Shown here: piece by piece, positions 1 to 9,291 of the stretch
Position numbering within the stretch: position 1 is the first letter of the stretch
Layout: each line of letters opens with the position of its first letter
Source of the DNA: Candidatus Brachybacterium merdigallinarum
GTDB lineage: Bacteria > Actinomycetota > Actinomycetes > Actinomycetales > Dermabacteraceae
Length of the DNA: 37,757 bases
NCBI GenBank assembly: GCA_019115335.1
Contig: DXDT01000137.1
Coordinates: 1-37,757 of the forward strand
Direction: 5' to 3'
The notes under the pieces: generated by a model
Database searches by the model: none
What the model saw: only the letters and a program-made list of their open reading frames with translations
What the model was told of the DNA's origin: nothing
Position numbers and translations under genes: made by a program

Positions 1-2599
1 CGCCGCCGACTCCGGAATCGCCTCGGCGGAGGCGGCCACCGCACCGGATCCCAGCGGTGACCTGCTTGTCCTCCTGGGCGCCGACGTAGGTCAGCACCGG
101 GTGGCGCTCCTCGGGCGGGGTGGCCAGGATCGAGAGCTCGCGGATCCCCGTCACCGCCATCTCCAGGGTGCGCGGGATCGGGGTGGCGGACATCGCCAGC
201 ACGTCCACGTTCGTGCGCAGCGCCTTGAGGGTCTCCTTGTGCTCGACGCCGAAGCGCTGCTCCTCGTCGATGATCAGCAGCCCGAGGTCCTTGAAGCGCA
301 CGCTGCCGGTCAGCAGGCGGTGGGTCCCGATCACGACGTCGACGCTGCCGTCGAGCAGACCGTCGATCGTGGCCTGCGAGTCCGCGGCGGACTGGAAGCG
401 GGACAGCCCCCGGACGGTCACGGGGAACCCGGTGTAGCGCTCGGCGAAGGTCTCCAGGTGCTGCTGGGCGAGCAGGGTGGTGGGCGCGAGCACGGCGACC
501 TGCTTGCCGTCCTGCACGGCCTTGAAGGCGGCGCGCACCGCGATCTCCGTCTTGCCGTAGCCGACATCGCCGAGGATCAGCCGGTCCATCGGCACGGACT
601 TCTCCATGTCCGCCTTGACGTCCTCGATGGTGGCGAGCTGATCAGGAGTCTCGACGAACTCGAAGGCGTCCTCGAGCTCCCGCTGCCAGGGGGTGTCCGG
701 GCCGAAGGCGTGCCCGGGCGCGGACTGCCGGGCGGAGTACAGCCGCACCAGCTCGTCGGCGATCTCCCGGATCGCCTTGCGGGCCTTGGACTTGGTCTTG
801 GCCCAGTCCGCCCCGCCCATGCGGTTGACGGAGGGCTCCTCCCCGCCGACGTACTTGGTGACCTGGTCCAGCTGGTCGCTGGGCACGTACAGCCGGTCCC
901 CGGGCTGTCCCCTCTTGGACGCCGCGTACTCGATGACGAGGTACTCGCGGGTGGTGCGCTTGGCGCCGGTGCCGACCACGCGGCTGGTCATCTCCACGAA
1001 CCTGCCGACGCCGTGGTGGGCGTGGACGACGAAGTCCCCGGGGCTCAGCTGCAGGGGGTCGACGACGTTGCGGCGCCGCGAGGGCATCTTGGGCGCCTCG
1101 CCGCGGCGAGCGCCGGACTTGCCGGTGAGATCCCGTTCGGAGGCGAGGATCAGCCTCAGGTCCTCGTCGACGAGCCCCTCGGGGAAAGGGCCGACGGTGA
1201 TGACGGCCTCGCCGGACGCGACGGGACCGTCCAGCTCCGGGGAGAACACGGCGGGCAGGCCGTCATTGCTGAGGTTCTCCGCGGCATGGCGGGCCCCGCC
1301 GGGTCCGACCATGGTGCCGATCACGGACCAGCCCTCGGCGCGTCGCCGCTCGAGGTCGCGGGCGGCGTCCCCGGGCTTGCCCGAGTAGCCGGGATGGGTG
1401 GCGGTACCCAGGGTGAGGTCCGCGTCGGTGTCCAGGCCGAAGGGCGCCAGGGTGAACCAGGGGCGGCCGCCCTCTCTGGCGTGGCCCTTCGCCTCGGACA
1501 GCGGCACGAAGCTCGCCGCGCCCACGTCGATGGGGAGCCCTCCCCCGGCGGCGGCGCTGGACCAGGCGGCGGCGAGGAACTCGTCGGTGGTGGAGACCAG
1601 CTCCTCAGCCCGGGCGCGGACCTTCTCCGGGGCGATCACCAGGAAGCGAGCGGCGGCGGGCAGCACATCGGCGACCTGCTCCATCTCCTCGACCAGCACC
1701 GGGCTGAGGGACTCCATCCCGTCCACGGCGATGCCGGCGGCGATGCGCTGCAGCATCTCGGTGACACCGGGCAGCTGCTCGGCCATGTCGCGGGCGCGCT
1801 CGCGCACCTGCTCGGTCAGCAGGATCTCGCGGCAGGGCGGGGCGTCCAGCCCCTGCGGGGCGGGATCCAGGGAGCGCTGATCGGCGATCTGGAAGTAGCG
1901 GACGTCGTCGATCTCGTCGCCGAAGAGGTCCACGCGCACCGGATGCGGCTCGGTGGGCGGGAAGACGTCGAGGATGCCGCCGCGCACCGCGAACTCGCCG
2001 CGCTTCTCGACCATGTCCACCCGCGCGTAGGCGGCGTCGACGAGGTCGCGCTCGAGGTCCTCGAGGGGGTAGGTGTCCCCGACCTGCGCACGGACCGGCA
2101 CCAGGTCGCCCAGTCCCGCCGCGATCGGCTGCAGCAGCGAGCGGACCGGCATCAGCAGCACGTGGACGGGCCGTTCGGTCTCGGGGTGCTTGATGCGGCG
2201 CAGGGTCGCCAGGCGCCTCGCGACGGTGTCGGCGCGGGGCGAGAGGCGCTCGTGGGGCAGGGTCTCCCAGGCGGGCAGCTCGGCGAGGTGCTCGGTGCCG
2301 ACCAGTGCACCCAGAGCGGAGCGGAGGTCCTCGGCGGCCCGGGTGGTGGGGGTGATGATCACCAGCGGCGCCTCGGCGCTGGAGCGGCGGGCGAGGTCGG
2401 CGACGGCGAAGGGGACGATGCCGGCGGAGGCGATGACGCAGCCGCCCTCGCCGCTCTCGCTGCCGGAGGCGACGAGCTCGCGTAGGGCGGTCAGGTCCTT
2501 CCCGGCGGCGAGCTGGTCGAGCAGCGGGGCGAGCGGGGCGGGGTGCGCTCCGCTCGTCTCAGGGGCGCGGGAGGAGCCGGGGTCGCTGAGCGTGGTCAT
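1..2599 (-). CDS. mfd: Transcription-repair coupling factor Mfd, N-terminal and helicase portion (C-terminus beyond the window)
   Basis: Reverse-strand translation from ATG at 2597-2599 gives MTTLSDPG..., with LILGDVGYGKTEIAVRAAFKAV, LAPTTLLAQQH, IIDEEQRFGVEHKE, MSATPIPRTLEMAVTGIRELS and HPVLTYVGAQEDKQV. It overlaps the pth stop (ATGA). Homology fades in the first ~43 bp of the window. Confidence 0.95.
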   Translation of the reverse strand, partial: MTTLSDPGSSRAPETSGAHPAPLAPLLDQLAAGKDLTALRELVASGSESGEGGCVIASAGIVPFAVADLARRSSAEAPLVIITPTTRAAEDLRSALGALVGTEHLAELPAWETLPHERLSPRADTVARRLATLRRIKHPETERPVHVLLMPVRSLLQPIAAGLGDLVPVRAQVGDTYPLEDLERDLVDAAYARVDMVEKRGEFAVRGGILDVFPPTEPHPVRVDLFGDEIDDVRYFQIADQRSLDPAPQGLDAPPCREILLTEQVRERARDMAEQLPGVTEMLQRIAAGIAVDGMESLSPVLVEEMEQVADVLPAAARFLVIAPEKVRARAEELVSTTDEFLAAAWSSAAAGGGLPIDVGAASFVPLSEAKGHAREGGRPWFTLAPFGLDTDADLTLGTATHPGYSGKPGDAARDLERRRAEGWSVIGTMVGPGGARHAAENLSNDGLPAVFSPELDGPVASGEAVITVGPFPEGLVDEDLRLILASERDLTGKSGARRGEAPKMPSRRRNVVDPLQLSPGDFVVHAHHGVGRFVEMTSRVVGTGAKRTTREYLVIEYAASKRGQPGDRLYVPSDQLDQVTKYVGGEEPSVNRMGGADWAKTKSKARKAIREIADELVRLYSARQSAPGHAFGPDTPWQRELEDAFEFVETPDQLATIEDVKADMEKSVPMDRLILGDVGYGKTEIAVRAAFKAVQDGKQVAVLAPTTLLAQQHLETFAERYTGFPVTVRGLSRFQSAADSQATIDGLLDGSVDVVIGTHRLLTGSVRFKDLGLLIIDEEQRFGVEHKETLKALRTNVDVLAMSATPIPRTLEMAVTGIRELSILATPPEERHPVLTYVGAQEDKQVTAGIRCGGRLRRGDSGVGG

Positions 2600-3216
2600 C
2601 GTGCCTCACGGGAGTGGAAGGTCTGCTGCGCGGCCGTCAGGCCCTGGAGGATCAGGGCCTCGACCGCGTCGGCGGCGTCGGAGAGCAGCAGGTCCAGCTG
2701 CTTGCGCTCGGTGGAGGTGAAGGGGGACAGCACGTGGTCGGCGGTGTCCGTCCGGCCGGTGGGCCGGCCCACGCCGACCCGGACGCGCAGGTAGTCCTTG
2801 GTGCCCAGTGCCCGGCTGATGTCGCGCAGGCCGTTGTGGCCCCCCTCTCCGCCGCCGCGCTTCAGGCGCACCGTGTCGAAGGGGATGTCGACCTCGTCGT
2901 GGACGGCCACGATCCGCTCGGGCGGGATGGCGTAGTACTTCGCGAGTGCGGAGACCGGGCCGCCGGAGGTGTTCATGAAGGTGGTGGTCTTGGCGAGGAT
3001 CACCCGTTCGTCCGCGCCGGGGAGGCCGAGCCTGCCCTCGAGCACCACGGCCTGGGCGCGGCGGGCGGCGGAGAACTTCCCGCCGCCGGCGGCCGCGATG
3101 TGGTCGAGGACCATCTGGCCGATGTTGTGGCGGGTGGCGGCGTACTTCGGCCCGGGGTTGCCGAGCCCGACCACGAGACAGGGCCCCGGGAGACGTTCCT
3201 CAGCGGTCACGGGCAA
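2596..3216 (-). CDS. pth: Peptidyl-tRNA hydrolase
   Basis: 206 aa ORF: LVVGLGNPGPKYAATRHNIGQMVLD...KTTTFMNTSGG...VHDEVDIPFDTVRLKRGGGEGGHNGLRDI. Confidence 0.97.
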   Translation of the reverse strand: MPVTAEERLPGPCLVVGLGNPGPKYAATRHNIGQMVLDHIAAAGGGKFSAARRAQAVVLEGRLGLPGADERVILAKTTTFMNTSGGPVSALAKYYAIPPERIVAVHDEVDIPFDTVRLKRGGGEGGHNGLRDISRALGTKDYLRVRVGVGRPTGRTDTADHVLSPFTSTERKQLDLLLSDAADAVEALILQGLTAAQQTFHSREAR

Positions 3217-3438
3217 CTCCTCGATCCAGTGGTGGGTGGGGGCAGGAGAGGCTCTGCAGAGGGTCTCCTGGGGGCGTTTCCAGCCCCGACAACAGTACCG
3301 GGGCGCCGCCGCGCTGGCGGGCCCCGGTACGTGTCATGTGATCAACCCTGCGGGCACGCGCACAGCTCTCGCTGCGCCCGTCCGGGAGGATCAGCAGCGC
3401 CTCACGGGGCGGTCGGGCCGGCCCGCGGCGCACGGAGG

Positions 3439-4047
3439 TCACTCCTCCTCGGCGGACTCCTCGGCGGCCTCGGTCTCGCCCTCGGCGGCCTCGTCCTCCG
3501 ACTCCTCCTCGACGCGCGGCTCGGCGACGGAGATGACGAGCAGCTCGGGGTCGCTGACCAGCTCGGTGCCCTGGGGAAGGGTCACGTCACCGGCGAACAG
3601 CTGGAAGCCGTCCTCCTTGCCCTCGACGTCGATCTCGATCTCCTCGGGCACGTTCAGCGCGTCCACCAGCAGGGTGATGGCCTGCAGCTCGACCACGGCG
3701 ATCGCCGGGGAGACGACCTCGCCGGAGATGATCACGGGGATGTCGACCTCGACCTTCTCGCCCTTGCGGACGATGATCAGGTCGAGGTGGGTGATGGAGC
3801 GCTTGAGCGGGTGGCGCTGGATCTCCTTGATCAGAGCCAGGTGGACGTCGCCCTCGGGCAGCGTCAGCTCGAGCAGGGCGTTGGGGTTGCGGGCGATCAG
3901 CGCGGTCTCGTGACCGGGCAGGACCAGGTGGTACGGGTCCTCGCCGTGGCCGTAGAGGACGGCGGGGATCTGCTGCTCGGCGCGGATGCGGCGGGCAGCG
4001 CCCTTGCCGAAGCTCTCTCGGCGGGCGACGTTCAGCTTCTCAGCCAT
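3439..4047 (-). CDS. rplY: 50S ribosomal protein L25 / general stress protein Ctc with acidic C-terminal tail
   Basis: Start MAEKLNVARRESFGKGAARRIRAEQQIPAVLYGHG inside the longer ORF 3439..4440. A GAGGAG Shine-Dalgarno-like motif precedes the ATG. The C-terminus is Glu/Asp-rich. Confidence 0.93.
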   Translation of the reverse strand: MAEKLNVARRESFGKGAARRIRAEQQIPAVLYGHGEDPYHLVLPGHETALIARNPNALLELTLPEGDVHLALIKEIQRHPLKRSITHLDLIIVRKGEKVEVDIPVIISGEVVSPAIAVVELQAITLLVDALNVPEEIEIDVEGKEDGFQLFAGDVTLPQGTELVSDPELLVISVAEPRVEEESEDEAAEGETEAAEESAEEE

Positions 4048-4409
4048 GGGGGTGCTCCTCGTGGAGTGGGTGGCTCGACGATGAGCGACGCCACGGGGCA
4101 CAGGGAGCCGCAGCCCCCGATCCTCCGCACCGCGTCGATCACGGAGGGGCCGCAGCCCGCTCCCTCGCCGAAGTGACCAGGCGAGGCTAGCACGGGCGAG
4201 GTCCCCGCACCCCCGGGACGTGACCACCGCCGCAGCCGCGCTCACCGCTCCGGCCGCCCTCCCGTCTCCACGGGACCAACGTCCCTGCAGGTCACAGCGA
4301 GAAACTGGTGACGAAGGTCCCCGTCCGGGCGGCTCGAGTCGGCATAGATTCTCAGTGTCACTCCAGCGCGGACCCGATCCCCGGGAACGCCCATCGAAAG
4401 GTATCTCCC

Positions 4410-4979
4410 GTGACCACCACCGCCAACACCACCGCCGCACAGCCCCTCATCACGAACGCCGGTGCACTCGAGGCCACCGGTGCTGCGAAGCAGGGCTGGG
4501 GGTACACCGTCCTCGGCGTCGCCCGCCTGATGGTCGGCTTCACCTTCCTGTGGGCGTTCCTGGACAAGACCTTCGGGTTGAGCTTCTCGACCCCGACCGA
4601 GGGCTCCTGGCTGAACGGCGGCTCCCCCACCGCGGGCTTCCTGGGCGGATCGATCGCGGGCGGCAACCCCTTCGCCGGCGTGTGGGAGTTCTTCCTCGGC
4701 ATCAACCCGGTGACCGACGTACTGTTCATGGCCGGTCTGCTGGGGGTGGGCGTCGCGCTCATGCTCGGCATCGGCACCCGCGTCGCCGCGGTCTCCGCCG
4801 CCGCGATGTACACGCTGATGTACCTGGCCGCATTCCCGATCGCCACGAACCCGCTGTACGACACCCACCTGCTGCTGGCGGTCGCCGTGATCGCGATGGC
4901 CGGGCTCGCCGCCGGCGACCACGTGGGCCTGGGCAAGCAGTGGCACCGGATCGTCAAGGGCAACAGGTTCCTGATCTGA
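4410..4979 (+). CDS. DoxX/DoxD-family membrane protein
   Basis: GTG start MTTTANTTAAQP...; hydrophobic helices GYTVLGVARLMVGFTFLWAFLDKTFG and VGVALMLGIGTRVAAVSAAAMYTLMYLA. Confidence 0.75.
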   Translation: MTTTANTTAAQPLITNAGALEATGAAKQGWGYTVLGVARLMVGFTFLWAFLDKTFGLSFSTPTEGSWLNGGSPTAGFLGGSIAGGNPFAGVWEFFLGINPVTDVLFMAGLLGVGVALMLGIGTRVAAVSAAAMYTLMYLAAFPIATNPLYDTHLLLAVAVIAMAGLAAGDHVGLGKQWHRIVKGNRFLI

Positions 4980-4997
4980 CACCACCCCGCACTGCAC

Positions 4998-5030
4998 GAG
5001 GGCCCCGTCTCCACTCGGAGACGGGCCCTC
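4998..5030. terminator. Hairpin between convergent doxX-like gene and prs (candidate bidirectional terminator)
   Basis: GAGGGCCCCGTCTCC-actc-GGAGACGGGCCCTC: 14 bp arms with a one-base C bulge. Confidence 0.7.
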
Positions 5031-5152
5031 GCTCATGTGCTCACGAACCGTGGTGCCGGCGGGCCGCTGACTGCTGCCGACCGGAGGGTCGGGCGCCGAT
5101 CAGTGGCGCACCATGCCGACCAGCGCACGGCGATGTGCCGGTCCGGCGTGGG

Positions 5153-6133
5153 TCACACGTTGCCCTCGAACAGGCTCGTCACCGACCCGTCGTCGAACAC
5201 CGCGCGGATCGCGCTGGCCAGCAGCGGGGCGATCGACAGCTCGGTGAGGCGGTCGAACTTCTTCTCCTCCGGGATCGGGAGGGTGTTGGTGCACACCACC
5301 TCCTGCACGCTGGAGGACTTCAGCCGCTCGGTGGCGGGGTCGGACAGGATCGGGTGGGTGGTCGCGATCACCACCGAGTTCGCGCCGCTGGCCTTGAGAG
5401 CATCCGCGGCCTGCACGATGGTGCCGGCGGTGTCGATCATGTCGTCCACCAGGATGCAGGTCTTGCCCTCCACATCGCCGATCACGCGCTTGGCGACGGC
5501 CTGGTTCGGCTTGCGCGGGTCGCGGGACTTGTGCACGAAGGCGAGGTTGACCCCTCCCAGGCGCTTGGCCCACAGCTCGGCCACCCGGATCCGGCCGGCA
5601 TCCGGGGAGACCACGGCGAGATCCTCGCCGCCGTACTTGCTCGAGACGTAATCGGCCAGGATCGGCAGCGCCATCAGGTGGTCCACGGGCCGGTTGAAGT
5701 ATCCCTGGACCTGGGGGGCGTGGAGGTCCACTGAGATCATGCGGTCGATGCCGGCGGTCTCGTACAGATCGGCGACCAGGCGCGCAGAGATCGGCTCCCG
5801 GCCGCGGTGCTTCTTGTCCTGCCGCGCGTAGGGGAAGGAGGGGGCGATCGCGGTGATGCGCTTGGCGGAGGCCCGCTTGAGCGCATCGATCATGATCAGG
5901 TGCTCCATCACCCAGGTGTTGATGGGCGCGGGATGGGATTGCAGCACGAACACGTCGGTGCCGCGCACGGACTCGCCGTAGCGCACGTAGATCTCGCCGT
6001 TGGCGAAGTCCCAGGCGTCCATGGGGAGCACGTCGACCCCGAGCTCCTCGGCGACCTCCTGGGCGAGGACGGGATGGGAGCGACCTGACGCGAGGACCAG
6101 CCTCTTCTCCCCGGTGGTGATGATTCCGCTCAT
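5153..6133 (-). CDS. prs: Ribose-phosphate pyrophosphokinase
   Basis: MSGIITTGEKRLVLASGRSHPVLAQEVAEELG...ANGEIYVRYGESVRGTDVFVLQS...FPYARQDKKHRGREPISA...CILVDDMIDTAGTI. Confidence 0.96.
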   Translation of the reverse strand: MSGIITTGEKRLVLASGRSHPVLAQEVAEELGVDVLPMDAWDFANGEIYVRYGESVRGTDVFVLQSHPAPINTWVMEHLIMIDALKRASAKRITAIAPSFPYARQDKKHRGREPISARLVADLYETAGIDRMISVDLHAPQVQGYFNRPVDHLMALPILADYVSSKYGGEDLAVVSPDAGRIRVAELWAKRLGGVNLAFVHKSRDPRKPNQAVAKRVIGDVEGKTCILVDDMIDTAGTIVQAADALKASGANSVVIATTHPILSDPATERLKSSSVQEVVCTNTLPIPEEKKFDRLTELSIAPLLASAIRAVFDDGSVTSLFEGNV

Positions 6134-7617
6134 CGGTTCCCCTGCTCCTCGCGATCGTCCTGCTCCGACTCGCCCGCGATGGGGCCGCTCCGCTCCGCGG
6201 AAGCGGCTCGTGCCGCGTCGTCGGCTGCGGTCCCGGGTCGGCGCCGCTGGACCCATCCTTCCATGTTCCGCTGCGAGACGGCGTTGACCGCCAGAGCGCC
6301 CGGCGGGACGTTCTTGCGCACCACCGTGCCGGCGCCGGTGACTGCGCCGTCCCCGACCTCGACCGGGGCGACCAGCACGGTGTCCGAGCCGATCCGCACC
6401 TGGTTGCCGATGACGGTGCGGTGCTTGTCGACCCCATCGTAGTTCGCGAAGATCGTGGCGGCGCCGATGTTGGTGCCCTCGCCGATCTCCGCATCGCCCA
6501 CGTAGGACAGGTGCGGCACCTTCGCGCCGGCGCCGATCCGGGCGTTCTTGGTCTCGACGAATCCGCCGATCTTGCCGCGGGCACCGAGGTCGGTGCCGGC
6601 GCGCAGATAGGAGAAGGGGCCCACGCTCGCCCCGGCGCCGATCACGGCGAGCACCGCATGGGAGCGCAGCACCTCGGCGCCCTCCCCCACCTCGGTGTCG
6701 CGCAGGGTGGTGTCCGGGCCGATCACGGCCTCGGCGCCGATGTCGCAGGCGCCGTGCAGCTGGACGCCGGGGCGGATGATCGCGTCCTGGCCGATGGAGA
6801 CATCCGCATCGATCCAGGTGGTGGCCGGGTCGATGATCGTCACCCCGTCCCGCATGTGCCGCTCCAGGGTGCGACGGTTCAGCTCGGCGCCGAGCTGGGC
6901 GAGCTGGAGCCGGTCGTTGACCCCCTCGACCATCATCACGTCGGCGGTGACCAGGGCGCGGACCGTGCGGCCGTCGGCGCGGGCGATCCCGAGCACATCG
7001 GTGAGGTACATCTCGCCCTGGGCGTTGTCGGTGCCGATGCGGGAGAGGGCGTCGCGCAGCACCTCGATGTCGAAGGCGTAGATGCCGGAGTTGATCTCGT
7101 CGATCTCGCGCTCCTGCGCGGTGGCGTCCTTGTGCTCGACGATGCCGAGCACCTCGCTGCCGTCCTCGCTGCGCAGGATGCGGCCGTAGCCGGTGGGGTC
7201 GGGCACCCGGGCGGTGAGCACGGTCACGGCGGCGCCGGCGCCCTCGTGCTCGGCGACCAGCTCACGCAGGGTCGCGGGATCCAGCAGCGGCACGTCCCCG
7301 TAGGTGACCAGCACGGTGCCCTCGGTGGCGGTGACCCGCTCGAGCCCGCACTGGACGGCGCGTCCGGTGCCGGGGATGTCGTCCTGATCGGCGACGGCGA
7401 CCTCGGGATCGTGCTCGGCGAGGTGGGCGGCGACGCGGTCGCGCTCGTGCCGCAGCACCACCACCAGCTCGCCGGGGCTGGTGCCCTGGGCGGCGTTGAC
7501 GGCGTGCACCAGGAGCGAGCGGCCCCCGATCTCGTGCATGACCTTGGGGGTGCGGGACTTCATTCGCGTCCCGGCCCCGGCGGCCAGGACGATGACAGCG
7601 GCGGCGGTGGATTCCAC
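6130..7617 (-). CDS. glmU: Bifunctional UDP-N-acetylglucosamine pyrophosphorylase / glucosamine-1-phosphate N-acetyltransferase
   Basis: AAVIVLAAGAGTRMKSRTPKVMHEIGG plus C-terminal left-handed beta-helix hexapeptides and GGFVETKNARIGAGAKVPHLSYVGDAEIGEGTNIGAATI. GTG start chosen because the longer ORF runs through tRNA-Gln. Overlaps prs start by ATGA. Confidence 0.95.
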   Translation of the reverse strand: MESTAAAVIVLAAGAGTRMKSRTPKVMHEIGGRSLLVHAVNAAQGTSPGELVVVLRHERDRVAAHLAEHDPEVAVADQDDIPGTGRAVQCGLERVTATEGTVLVTYGDVPLLDPATLRELVAEHEGAGAAVTVLTARVPDPTGYGRILRSEDGSEVLGIVEHKDATAQEREIDEINSGIYAFDIEVLRDALSRIGTDNAQGEMYLTDVLGIARADGRTVRALVTADVMMVEGVNDRLQLAQLGAELNRRTLERHMRDGVTIIDPATTWIDADVSIGQDAIIRPGVQLHGACDIGAEAVIGPDTTLRDTEVGEGAEVLRSHAVLAVIGAGASVGPFSYLRAGTDLGARGKIGGFVETKNARIGAGAKVPHLSYVGDAEIGEGTNIGAATIFANYDGVDKHRTVIGNQVRIGSDTVLVAPVEVGDGAVTGAGTVVRKNVPPGALAVNAVSQRNMEGWVQRRRPGTAADDAARAASAERSGPIAGESEQDDREEQGNR

Positions 7618-7676
7618 GTCGGCAGCTCCTCGGATCGATGATGTGTGCTGCGTGAGGACCGCCGGGGCGGTGCTCG

Positions 7677-7748
7677 TTCCGCCATCAGGACTCGAACCTG
7701 AAACTTCAGAACCAAAATCTGAGGTGTTGCCGATTACACCATGGCGGA
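7677..7748 (-). tRNA. tRNA-Gln (anticodon TTG)
   Basis: Reverse strand TCCGCCATGGTGTAATCGGCAACACCTCAGATTTTGGTTCTGAAGTTTCAGGTTCGAGTCCTGATGGCGGA+A. Acceptor TCCGCCA/TGGCGGA pairs; anticodon loop TTTTGGT; T-loop GGTTCGAGTCC. Confidence 0.95.
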
Positions 7749-7924
7749 GGATGCGCTCTGCGCGCACCGATCCTATCGCCGCAGGGCTCGTGGCATGGGC
7801 ACCCTCCCCGTCGGCAGGTCTCTCACAGTCTGCCCCGATCGCTCCTCCTCCCCTCCGCGAGGCCCCTCCCGGCGTCCGGAAGGTCTCTCCCGGGCAGCCC
7901 CCGAGCGTGTGGAAGACTGCCCGC

Positions 7925-8542
7925 ATGGTGAAAGAGGGAGCCTCGCGCCCCCGCTCGGCCCGGATGTCGGGCCAGGAGCGACGGGAGCAGCTGGTGGCGG
8001 TGGGTCGTCAGGTGTTCGCGCAGAAGGGCTTCGAGGCCAGCAGCGTCGAGGAGATCGCCGCCCGGGCGAAGGTCTCCAAGCCGATCGTCTACGAGCACTT
8101 CGGCGGCAAGGAGGGGCTGTACGCGGTGGTGGTGGACCGCGAGGTGAGCACCCTGCTGGGCGATCTGGAGCGCTCCCTGCAGGAGCAGCGGGCCCACCCC
8201 CGGGTGCTCATGGAGCGGGCCGCGCTCGCCTTCCTGTCCTACATCGACGAGCACGAGGACGGTTTCCGGATCCTGGTGCGCGACTCCCCGGTGAGCGTCG
8301 CCGCCGGCACCTTCTCCTCGCTGCTGACCGATGTGGCGCAACGGGTCGAGACGATCCTGGCGGCCCAGCTGAAGATGCATTCCTATCCCACGCGCGACGC
8401 CCCGATCTACGCCCAGATGCTGGTGGGGATGGTCGCCTACACGGGGCAGTGGTGGCTGGAGACCCGCCGACCGGCCAAGGAGGTGGTCGCCGCGCGCATG
8501 GTGAACCTCTCCTGGTTCGGACTCGGGGCGCTCGAGAAGTAG
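7925..8542 (+). CDS. TetR/AcrR-family transcriptional regulator
   Basis: N-terminal HTH: RREQLVAVGRQVFAQKGFEASSVEEIAARAKVSKPIVYEHFGGKEGLYAVVVDRE. Confidence 0.9.
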   Translation: MVKEGASRPRSARMSGQERREQLVAVGRQVFAQKGFEASSVEEIAARAKVSKPIVYEHFGGKEGLYAVVVDREVSTLLGDLERSLQEQRAHPRVLMERAALAFLSYIDEHEDGFRILVRDSPVSVAAGTFSSLLTDVAQRVETILAAQLKMHSYPTRDAPIYAQMLVGMVAYTGQWWLETRRPAKEVVAARMVNLSWFGLGALEK

Positions 8543-8622
8543 CCGGATCTGCGCGGCCGCTTCCCGGAATGAGCGCATCGGCCGCTTAGACTCACCTCAC
8601 CCCGACGTCCAAGGAGCCCCGC

Positions 8623-9150
8623 ATGCCTGATGCCCCCTCGGTCTCCCCGCGCGACGAGGTGGACCGCATCATCGCCGGCTGGGCGCAGGCGCGCACGGAC
8701 CTGGATGCCGCCCCGATGGCCGTGTTCTCCCGCATCTCCCGGCTCTCCCGGCATCTCGAGACCGCGCGTCGCGCAGCTTTCGCCGCAGCCGGACTGGAGG
8801 GCTGGGAGTTCGACATGCTCTCGGCCCTGCGGCGCAGCGGCGACTCCGCCCTCTCCCCCGGCGCGCTCATGCAGCAGACCCTGGTCACCAGCGGCACCAT
8901 GACCACCCGCATCACCAAGCTGGTCGAGCGCGGCCTGGTCTCCCGATCCCGCAGCCCCCGCGATGGCCGCGGGGTGGAGGTGCGTCTGCTGCCCGAGGGG
9001 GTGGAGCGGGTGGACCTGGCGATGGAGAGCCTGCTGGCCGCCGAGCGCGAGCTGCTCGCTCCCCTGCCCGGCGCCGATCAGGACGTGCTGGCGGACACAC
9101 TGCGCCGCCTGCTGCTGACCTTCGAGGCGGAGGACCCGCCGGAGGGATGA
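8623..9150 (+). CDS. MarR-family transcriptional regulator
   Basis: LEGWEFDMLSALRRSG...LSPGALMQQTLVTSGTMTTRITKLVERGLVSRSRSPRDGRGVEVRLLPEG winged HTH pattern. Confidence 0.9.
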   Translation: MPDAPSVSPRDEVDRIIAGWAQARTDLDAAPMAVFSRISRLSRHLETARRAAFAAAGLEGWEFDMLSALRRSGDSALSPGALMQQTLVTSGTMTTRITKLVERGLVSRSRSPRDGRGVEVRLLPEGVERVDLAMESLLAAERELLAPLPGADQDVLADTLRRLLLTFEAEDPPEG

Positions 9151-9291
9151 CACCCTGGGGGTGCAGGTCCGCGCTGCCCTCCCGTGCCCCGCGTCCCGGC
9201 GACCTGCCTCCCAGCGCCCGGCATCCCGGCACGCCGACCTCCCTCGTCCCGCATCCGTCCCGTTCAGCTCGATCCCGAGGTACCGCTCGTC

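Noticed and set aside
101-2485. 794 aa plus-strand ORF
   Set aside because: Antisense frame of mfd. Low-complexity G/V/L/H-rich translation typical of antisense frames in high-GC DNA; the minus-strand mfd is unambiguous.
2614-4176. 520 aa plus-strand ORF
   Set aside because: Antisense to pth and rplY; GDDQ/LGLAL-type low-complexity composition, no family motifs.
6130-7926. 598 aa version of GlmU
   Set aside because: The N-terminal extension would run through tRNA-Gln and the TetR promoter region; the conserved protein starts at about 7617.
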